DNA of 64,000 nucleotides, from the NCBI GenBank assembly GCA_027492205.1, contig JAOZFN010000009.1, forward strand, positions 62,001 to 126,000, written 5' to 3'. The first letter of the stretch is position 1. Each line of letters opens with the position of its first letter. Positions 58,367-64,000 of the stretch are shown one piece after another. Under the pieces are notes generated by a model. It was not told the DNA's origin. It saw nothing but the letters and a program-made list of their open reading frames with translations, and ran no database searches. The translations under genes were made by a program, and so were the position numbers. The stretch is from Thermoproteota archaeon (lineage in GTDB: Archaea; Korarchaeota; Korarchaeia; Korarchaeales; Korarchaeaceae).

Positions 58367-58861
58367 TCACCCCTGGGGGACTATCAGTGAGATCAGCCTG
58401 GCGGACCTCTGGGCCCCGTCCACCTTCTTCTGGTAGCCAACCTGGTCGGCCCTGACCCACTTGATGGCGCCCGTGGGGCACCTCCTGGCGCACTGCGGGT
58501 CTCCGCCGCAGAGGTCGCACTTCACCACCTGGAAGGTCACCGGGTCCACCTGAATGCCGCCGAACGGGCAGGCGTTGAGGCACTGCTTGCACTCTATGCA
58601 CTTGGACTTGTCGAGGAAGACGGCGTTGCCGAACTGGTATAGGGCGCCGGTCGGGCAGGCCTCGACGCAGAGGGGCTTGCCGCAGTGCTGGCAGGTCATG
58701 GGGATGAAGACGCCCTCGAAGTCATTCCTCAGGACCTGTATGTAAGATCGCCTGGGGTTGAACTCGCCGTAGTGATGGAAGGAGCAGGCCTCTTCACAAA
58801 TCCTGCACCCGGTGCACTTGTCGGGGTCTATTACCAAGAGGTTCTGAACCCCCTCAACCAT
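58367..58861 (-). CDS. Four-cluster polyferredoxin (HycB/AorA type), paralogue 1, first gene of the AOR operon
   Basis: 164 residues from ATG 58861, preferred because the TATA box (58913-58920) places the transcript start at about 58890 and GGTGATC lies just upstream. Sixteen cysteines form four clusters: CTGCRICEEAC, CQHCGKPLCVEACP, CIECKQCLNACP and CDLCGGDPQCARRCP. It is a paralogue of 54681-55184, with the identical GAIKWVRADQ near the end. It probably carries electrons for the AOR encoded four bases downstream. Confidence 0.87.
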   Translation of the reverse strand: MVEGVQNLLVIDPDKCTGCRICEEACSFHHYGEFNPRRSYIQVLRNDFEGVFIPMTCQHCGKPLCVEACPTGALYQFGNAVFLDKSKCIECKQCLNACPFGGIQVDPVTFQVVKCDLCGGDPQCARRCPTGAIKWVRADQVGYQKKVDGAQRSARLISLIVPQG

Positions 58862-58912
58862 GTGATCACCGCCAGCCCTGAATGGGCCGAACAAGGGGCT
58901 CCCACAGAGACC

Positions 58913-58920
58913 AAATAAAT
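58913..58920 (-). promoter_or_regulatory. TATA box of the seven-gene AOR operon
   Basis: Minus strand ATTTATTT about 55 bases before ATG 58861. No other promoter is evident inside the operon, where genes overlap or lie within about 50 bases of each other. Confidence 0.55.
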
Positions 58921-59035
58921 CATGGGATGGGAATTCGAATTCAGAACGTTATCCTCTCTGGGTATATCGAGTCAGGGGCAATGGAAAGGGCGCCATCTGA
59001 TAGAGCGGAGCTTGAGGAGAGGGCGGTTATCGCGA

Positions 59036-59047
59036 GAAAAAAGGGGG
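59036..59047 (-). terminator. T-tract terminator after the BMP gene
   Basis: Minus strand CCCCCTTTTTTC about 14 bases after the stop at 59061. Confidence 0.5.
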
Positions 59048-59060
59048 AGAGATTTTTGGT

Positions 59061-60365
59061 TCAGCCGCCCAGGGCCGGCCCGACTACGTTGTCGACCCAC
59101 CACTGCATGGACCAGAGCTCGTCGTGGCCTAGCCTCTGGCCGGCCATGACCCTCAGCGTCCCCTGGTCGTCGTAGATGGGACCGGTGAAGGGATCGAAGA
59201 CCTCGTCGTTCACGAACACCCACCCGCTGCCTGTCCAGACCGCGCCCATCTGGATGAGCCTGGCCATCACGAGGGTGTAGACATCCGGGTTCTCGATTAC
59301 GGTGCCGTTGGGCAGCTGGATGGTCTCCTGGACCCTGACGGACTTGAGCTCGTTGATGAACTTGGGGTTGATCGGCTGGTTGAAGGCGCAGCCCAGCTCG
59401 ACGGAGCCCTCCTTCAGCTTCCACCAGTAGTCTACGTTCTGCAGGTTCTGGGTGTTGTAGGAACCGGAGTATATCTTGCTCAGGATGTCGTCGTAGATCA
59501 CCTCCCAGTGCACCAGCTGACCGCTGACGCAGACGTCGGGACCGTATTCAAGCATCGGGCTGTAGTGGCCGAAGGCGAGGACCCTCTCGCCCCTCTCGAA
59601 GTGCTCCTGGGCGACCTGGACGACGGTCGGCGAGTCCTCCGTGAATGCCAGCACGTCGACGCCCTCGGAGATCAGGGCCTCGGCGGCCTGCCTGGCCTTG
59701 GTCGGATCGTACCAGGCGCCTATCTCCCTGACGTAGACCTTGCAGTCGGGGCAGACCTCCTTGACGCCCAGCGCGAAGGCGTTGATGTGCCTCACCACCT
59801 CGGGGATCAGGTGCGCGGCGACGTAGCCGATCTTCTTGGTCTGTGTCAGGGCGCCGGCCATCAGGCCGTTCAGGTAGTAGACCTGGTAGAAGTCGGCGAA
59901 GTAGGTGCCCATGTTGGGAGCCCTCTTGTAGCCGGAGCAGTGCCAGAAGATCTTGTCGGGGTGCTTCTGGGCCTCCTCGAGGGTCGGATCCATGAAGTCG
60001 AAGCTTGTGGTGAAGATCACGTCGTAGCCCTTGCCGATCAGCTGCTCTATCACTCCGGCGCACTCGGCCGGGGCGACCGACTCCACGTGGGTGGTCTCCA
60101 GCCAGTCGTACTTCTGGTCGACCATCTCCTTAGCGGCGTGGTGAGCGTAAGTCCAACCGATGTCCCCGATCGGTCCAACGTAGATCCATGCCGCCTTGAT
60201 CTTCTTGGCTGGGGGTGCCTCGCACGGAGGGCAGGTTGCCGGGGCCGGGGTTTCGGTCGGACACGGGGGGCACTCCGCCGCGCCCTTCGGCGCCGCAAGG
60301 TACCCGATCGCCGCCCCGACTATGATGCCGACTATAACTAAGGCAGCCCACTGGGAGGAGGTCAT
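59061..60365 (-). CDS. BMP/PnrA-family ABC substrate-binding protein (nucleoside type), N-terminally anchored
   Basis: 434 residues from ATG 60365, where GGGAGGGAT lies just upstream and a TATA box is at 60418-60425; an ATG at 60419 lies inside that TATA box and cannot be the start. A membrane helix (SSQWAALVIVGIIVGAAIGY) is followed by a linker with four Cys-containing PPC repeats, then the BMP fold: AAWIYVGPIGDIGWTYAHHA, VIEQLIGKGYDVIFTTSFDF, HPDKIFWHCSGYK. Family members bind purine nucleosides or related ligands. It lacks a canonical lipobox and is helix-anchored. It is the last gene of the transporter cluster. Confidence 0.87.
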   Translation of the reverse strand: MTSSQWAALVIVGIIVGAAIGYLAAPKGAAECPPCPTETPAPATCPPCEAPPAKKIKAAWIYVGPIGDIGWTYAHHAAKEMVDQKYDWLETTHVESVAPAECAGVIEQLIGKGYDVIFTTSFDFMDPTLEEAQKHPDKIFWHCSGYKRAPNMGTYFADFYQVYYLNGLMAGALTQTKKIGYVAAHLIPEVVRHINAFALGVKEVCPDCKVYVREIGAWYDPTKARQAAEALISEGVDVLAFTEDSPTVVQVAQEHFERGERVLAFGHYSPMLEYGPDVCVSGQLVHWEVIYDDILSKIYSGSYNTQNLQNVDYWWKLKEGSVELGCAFNQPINPKFINELKSVRVQETIQLPNGTVIENPDVYTLVMARLIQMGAVWTGSGWVFVNDEVFDPFTGPIYDDQGTLRVMAGQRLGHDELWSMQWWVDNVVGPALGG

Positions 60366-60417
60366 GTCTATCCCTCCCACGGAGAGCGTGGGTGAGTTGA
60401 TTGCCGATTTGATGCCC

Positions 60418-60425
60418 ATAAATTT
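60418..60425 (-). promoter_or_regulatory. TATA box of the BMP gene
   Basis: Minus strand AAATTTAT, transcript start predicted at about 60395, 30 bases before ATG 60365. It allows the binding protein to be expressed separately from the permeases. Confidence 0.55.
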
Positions 60426-60433
60426 TTCCCGGG

Positions 60434-60547
60434 AGTCGAAAAGCTAACCCCGCCGCCCGGGCGTTCGGCCGGGGGCGGCCAGCGACCCGTTATCGCGAGA
60501 TGGATAACGCAGTCGAAAAGCTAACCCCGCCGCCCGGGCGTTCGGCC
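60434..60547. repeat. Two 37-bp perfect direct repeats upstream of the BMP promoter
   Basis: Identical copies at 60434-60470 and 60511-60547, 77 bases apart. Each contains the palindrome CGCCCGGGCG. Between them lies CGTTATC GCGAGATG GATAACG (60489-60510 region), a seven-base inverted repeat. The copy nearer the gene ends nine bases before the TATA box. This is the main content of the 370-base gap between the BMP gene and the permease gene; the remainder (60548-60735) is AT-richer in the middle (about 60590-60640) and shows no gene. Confidence 0.6.
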
Positions 60548-60735
60548 CGGTAAAACGGACGTCTTACCCGAGAAAAGCGGGCATCGCCCCCAAATTGTTA
60601 AAATATTGTATCCATAATCGTTCGTTGTCAACATTTTCAAGAAGACTGCGGCAGGCGCTGATCGATCATAGGGCGAGTTCCCGACCCACCGGGGGCCCGC
60701 CGGCCCGGCCTCAAATGAGGGGTGAGGGGGAGGGG

Positions 60736-61680
60736 CTACTTCTCTCCCCTCACGTAGGGCACTCCGAGTGCTGCCGGAGCCCCCATTCTCCTCCTCATGG
60801 TCTCCGTGGCGCCGGCGGTGAGAACTATCACCGTTAATAGGTACGGCACTCCGTTCAGGAGCCACTGGCTGTACCCGTAGGCCTGCAGGGTGTACCCCCC
60901 GGCCTCGACGACTCCAAACAGGTAGGCCCCGAATATTGCCCTCAGCGGGTTCCAGAGGGCGAATATCGTGAGCGCCAGCGCTATCCATCCCCTGCCAGCT
61001 GTCATGTTCTCTATCCAGGCCGGGCTGTAGGCCACCGACAGGTAGGCCCCGGCCATGCCGGCCAGGGCCCCTCCAAGGGCTGTGCAGGCGTACCTCACGA
61101 GGTAGACGTTAATTCCGAGGGCGTCGGCGGCGGCGGGGTTTTCGCCCGTTGACCTGATAACTATCCCCACCTTGGTCCTGTAGAGGACGAACCAGAGGAC
61201 GACGGCGATAACTATGCTGAGGTAGAATAGCGGCTCCTGGTCGAACAGGGCCTTACCCACCAACGGGAGCTTGACTAGGCCCTCCGAGAGGGGCTTTGGG
61301 AGGAACCTCGCCTTGACGGGTAGCTGATAGCCGACGTACTTTCTCCCGATCACGCTGCTCAGCCCGAGCCCGAACATCGTGAGGGCCAGGCCGGAGACGA
61401 CCTGATTGCCCCGGAGGTGGATGCTGATTACCCCGTGTATGAGGGACATTAGTAGGCCGACCGCCGTCGCCACGGCCACGCCCAGCCAGGGGTTGCCCGT
61501 GGTCAGTGCGGTGATGAAGGCGGATACCGCCCCCATTATCATCATGCCCTCGACGCCCAGGTTGAGTATTCCCGACCTCTCGGCGTAGATCTCGCCGAGA
61601 GAGGCCAGGAGGAGGGGGGTCGCCGATCTGAAACCGACCCACAGGATGTTCTCAACCACCGACAGGTCCATCCGCATCAC
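60736..61680 (-). CDS. ABC transporter permease of the BMP/nucleoside family (second permease)
   Basis: 314 residues with about eight to nine membrane helices. LLLASLGEIYAERSGILNLGVEGMM is conserved in this permease type, cut here as LASLGEIYAERSGILNL; HLRGNQVVSGLALTMFGLG and VIRSTGENPAAADALGINVY (cytoplasmic loop) are further hallmarks. The family works with a duplicated ATPase and a BMP protein to import nucleosides or similar compounds. Its start overlaps the other permease by four bases. Confidence 0.87.
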   Translation of the reverse strand: MMRMDLSVVENILWVGFRSATPLLLASLGEIYAERSGILNLGVEGMMIMGAVSAFITALTTGNPWLGVAVATAVGLLMSLIHGVISIHLRGNQVVSGLALTMFGLGLSSVIGRKYVGYQLPVKARFLPKPLSEGLVKLPLVGKALFDQEPLFYLSIVIAVVLWFVLYRTKVGIVIRSTGENPAAADALGINVYLVRYACTALGGALAGMAGAYLSVAYSPAWIENMTAGRGWIALALTIFALWNPLRAIFGAYLFGVVEAGGYTLQAYGYSQWLLNGVPYLLTVIVLTAGATETMRRRMGAPAALGVPYVRGEK

Positions 61681-62753
61681 CTCCTGAGCTGGATCCTGTA
61701 TCGTAGGAGGAAGTCACCGGCGAGGACGAAGAAGAGGACGGCTCCGTTGAACATGTCCACGACGCCGATCGGGAGCTTGTAGTCGATCATGATGTACTGG
61801 CCACCCACCAGGAGCCCTCCGAAGAGGAAGTTGGCGATCAGCAGGCCGATCGGGTTGACGCCGCCGAGCCAGGCCGTGATTATGCCCGTGAAGCCGTACC
61901 CCGAGAGGAACTCGGGCGTGAACCGATGCTGGATGCCCGCGAACTCCCCGACGCCCGCCAGCCCGGCTAGGCCGCCGCTTATGATCATGGCCAGGGTAAC
62001 GGTCCTCAGGTAGCTGATCCCGGCCGCCCTAGCGGCCTCGGGGTTGTCGCCCACAACCTTCATCTCGTAGCCAGCTGTCGTGTAGTTCAGAAACACGTAC
62101 ACCCCAACGGCGGCGAGTATGGAGAGGATTAGCGTGGGCCAGTGGATCCTGGTCTCCCCGATCACAGGCAGCCAGGCGTTCTTGGATATGATCTCTGTGT
62201 GCGCGAACCCCCCGTACGTGAGCTGACCGACCCTCTCCCTGGCCTTCCAAGGCCCGTGAATGAGGTGCTGGAAGACCCAGTAGATGACGTAATAGAGCAT
62301 CAGGGTTGATATGACGTCGTTCACGTTCAGCTTCGCCTTCAGGACCGCGGGCGGGATTCCCCAGGCCGCGCCGGCCGCGAACCCGACCAAGAACATGGAT
62401 GGTATGAGCGCGATGGACGACGCGTCCGGGAACGTCCTGGCCACCACGTAGGCCGCCATCGCCCCCACCAGGAGCTGACCCTCGGCCCCTATGTTCCAGA
62501 AGCCAGTCTTGAAAACCAGCGCGAGTCCGGCGCTGACGAGCAGGAGGGGCATCATTCTCACTATGGTCTCGGTGAGGCCGACCTTTGTGCCAAACGCGTT
62601 GAAGAAGATGGACCTGTAGACGTCAAGCGGGTTCACCCCATACGCGTAGAATATGACGGCCACCGCTAGCAGGGCCAACACGACGGATCCTATCCTGACG
62701 GCGAGGGCGAACCTTCTGGGCACAACCACGCGCTTCCGAACTATCACCCTCAT
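61677..62753 (-). CDS. ABC transporter permease of the BMP/nucleoside family (first permease)
   Basis: 358 residues with about nine to ten membrane helices. The characteristic FKTGFWNIGAEGQLLVGAMA and KLNVNDVISTLMLYYVIYW are present, and the coupling loop reads MKVVGDNPEAARAAGISYLR. An outer segment of about 35 residues lies around HGPWKARERVGQLTYGG. The start overlaps the ATPase stop by four bases. Confidence 0.88.
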   Translation of the reverse strand: MRVIVRKRVVVPRRFALAVRIGSVVLALLAVAVIFYAYGVNPLDVYRSIFFNAFGTKVGLTETIVRMMPLLLVSAGLALVFKTGFWNIGAEGQLLVGAMAAYVVARTFPDASSIALIPSMFLVGFAAGAAWGIPPAVLKAKLNVNDVISTLMLYYVIYWVFQHLIHGPWKARERVGQLTYGGFAHTEIISKNAWLPVIGETRIHWPTLILSILAAVGVYVFLNYTTAGYEMKVVGDNPEAARAAGISYLRTVTLAMIISGGLAGLAGVGEFAGIQHRFTPEFLSGYGFTGIITAWLGGVNPIGLLIANFLFGGLLVGGQYIMIDYKLPIGVVDMFNGAVLFFVLAGDFLLRYRIQLRR

Positions 62754-64000
62754 GAGGCCATCTCCTCCCTGGCCAGCCTCCTGGCTCCGGCCATCATCAG
62801 CCCTATCTCCTCAATCGAGGCCTCTTCTGGCCTGACTATGCCGACGATTTCACCGTTGAACATCACCCCAACCCTGTCGCTGAGCTGGAGCACCTCCTCG
62901 AGGTCCTCGGAGATTAGGAGCACGGCGGCCCCTCTCTTCCTCTGTTCGAGCAGGATCCGGCGGATGTACTCGGTCGCACCGACGTCCAGCCCGTAGGTGG
63001 GGTGGGCGGCCACGATGAGCCTGGGCTCTTTGTGGAGTTCCCTGGCGCATATCAGCCTCTGGATGTTCCCCCCGGACAGGAGCTTCGCCGGGGTCAGGGG
63101 GCTTGGGGTCACTATGTCGAACTTGTTGATGAGCCTCTCAGCATCCTCGATCACCTTAGAGTGGTCCAGGAGCAGCCCCCTCCTGTAGGGCTCCTTGTAG
63201 TAGTCCTTGAGGATGAGGTTCTCGGCGACGCTCAGGTTGGGTACGATGCCGTGCCTCAGCCTCTCCTCCGGAATGTGGGCCACCCCCCTGGAGGCGATGA
63301 ACCTGGGCGACTTGTTTGTGACATCTACCCCGTCTATGAGTACTCGGCCCGCGGTGGCCTTCCTGAGTCCTACTACGACCTCCGCAAGCTCTCTCTGACC
63401 GTTCCCCGCGACCCCGGCTATGCCGAAGATCTCGCCCTCGTGGACCCTGAAGCTTACCCCCCTGACCGCGGGGAGCCCCCTGTCGTTCAGGGCGTGTAGG
63501 TTCTCCACCTCCAGGACGGGCTTACCCCTCGAGACGCGTTCCTTCTCCAACCTGAACAGGACTTCCCTGCCCACCATCATCCTCGCGAGCTCCTCCTTAG
63601 TCGTCTCGCTGGCCTTCAGGGTGCCTACGACCTTCCCCCTCCTCATGACAGTGACCCGGTCGGCGACCTCGAACACCTCGTCCAGCTTGTGCGTGATGAA
63701 GATTATGCCCTTGCCCTCGTCCCTCATCCTCTTGATGATCTTGAACAGCTCCCTCGTCTCCTGCGGGGTCAGCACCGACGTCGGCTCGTCGAGTATAAGT
63801 ATGTCGGCGCCGTGGTAGAGGGCCTTGATTATCTCGACCCTCTGCTGCTCGCCCGCGGAGAGCTGCCAGATGTAGGCGTCCGGATCGACCTTGAGCCCGT
63901 ACTTCTCGGCGAACTCCCTGAGCCTCTCCTTTATCTCCTTCAACGGGTTCAGCAGGCTCTCGGCGTACCCCAGGGCTATGTTCTCCGCCACCGTGTGCCG
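62750..64000 (-). CDS. BMP/nucleoside-type ABC transporter ATPase, duplicated (cut by right edge)
   Basis: About 417 residues in the window of an expected 500-510. The coding frame runs off the right edge; the GTG at 63991 is inside the protein. Visible first domain: signature LSAGEQQRVEI and Walker B DILILDEPTSVLT; its Walker A is off the window. Second domain: GVAGNGQRELAEV (the degenerate Walker A of this family), signature LLSGGNIQRLI and LIVAAHPTYGLDVGA. Two ATPase domains in one chain is normal for this transporter class (similar to RbsA/YufO). Confidence 0.9.
   Translation of the reverse strand, partial: RHTVAENIALGYAESLLNPLKEIKERLREFAEKYGLKVDPDAYIWQLSAGEQQRVEIIKALYHGADILILDEPTSVLTPQETRELFKIIKRMRDEGKGIIFITHKLDEVFEVADRVTVMRRGKVVGTLKASETTKEELARMMVGREVLFRLEKERVSRGKPVLEVENLHALNDRGLPAVRGVSFRVHEGEIFGIAGVAGNGQRELAEVVVGLRKATAGRVLIDGVDVTNKSPRFIASRGVAHIPEERLRHGIVPNLSVAENLILKDYYKEPYRRGLLLDHSKVIEDAERLINKFDIVTPSPLTPAKLLSGGNIQRLICARELHKEPRLIVAAHPTYGLDVGATEYIRRILLEQRKRGAAVLLISEDLEEVLQLSDRVGVMFNGEIVGIVRPEEASIEEIGLMMAGARRLAREEMAS

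Noticed and set aside
56963-58390. A 475-codon open frame on the plus strand
   Set aside because: Antisense of AOR paralogue 3; Gly/Val/Arg/Leu-rich shadow product.
60365-60419. Longer BMP protein starting at ATG 60419
   Set aside because: That ATG lies inside the TATA box and the extra 18 residues precede the membrane helix without a ribosome site; ATG 60365 has GGGAGGGAT.

Overview
The window looks like about 64 kb of a GC-rich archaeal chromosome. The evidence is archaeal TATA boxes at about -26, many leaderless starts, T-tract terminators, an archaeal-type SMC, AlaX, ADP-forming acyl-CoA synthetase, indolepyruvate ferredoxin oxidoreductase, tungsten aldehyde oxidoreductases (AOR) and a Ras-like GTPase. 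The gene set suggests an anaerobic, probably thermophilic, peptide- and amino-acid-fermenting member of the TACK/Thermoproteota side. A Korarchaeota-like lineage is a guess only, because there is no rRNA or tRNA here to decide.

Layout. 1-15.5 kb is housekeeping: SMC (cut by the left edge), a membrane HTH protein, AlaX, a saccharopine-dehydrogenase-like protein, an M20 peptidase, a polyprenol-kinase-like protein, a methyltransferase, a PfkB kinase, a Ca-type P-ATPase, a cis-prenyltransferase, a phosphohexomutase, a Nudix hydrolase, an FmdE-like protein and a KaiC-like ATPase. 15.5-30.5 kb is two complete peptide ABC transporter loci on the minus strand. One uses a 903-residue binding protein that appears circularly permuted and is anchored at its C-terminus; the other uses a 613-residue N-anchored one. 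31.8-34.7 kb (+) is a compact four-gene operon of unknown purpose: a zinc-ribbon protein, two paralogous degenerate methyltransferase-like proteins and a Ras-like GTPase. 34.8-49.2 kb holds amino-acid catabolism: IorAB, AcdA, a class III aminotransferase, a cysteine synthase family enzyme, a beta-hydroxyacid dehydrogenase, a zinc dehydrogenase, carbamate kinase, a second M20 enzyme, and an APC transporter with a stand-alone Lrp-type RAM domain and a universal stress protein.

49.4-58.9 kb is the most striking part: one seven-gene minus-strand operon with three AOR paralogues, two four-cluster polyferredoxins, a dihydropyrimidine/dihydroorotate-dehydrogenase-like iron-sulfur flavoprotein with a rewritten catalytic motif, and a hydantoinase/allantoinase-type amidohydrolase. 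59-64 kb is a BMP/nucleoside-type ABC transporter cut by the right edge, with a 37-bp direct repeat upstream of the binding-protein promoter.

Together the genes fit import of peptides and nucleosides, transamination, ferredoxin-linked oxidation of 2-oxoacids and aldehydes, and ATP from ADP-forming acyl-CoA synthetase and carbamate kinase. A second theme is start-codon use. At least three convincing genes (SMC, the second M20 enzyme, the APC transporter) have no ATG/GTG/TTG where homology needs one and instead offer a CTG behind a Shine-Dalgarno; the prenyltransferase seems to need ATC. Several divergent gene pairs share one near-symmetric TATA element.
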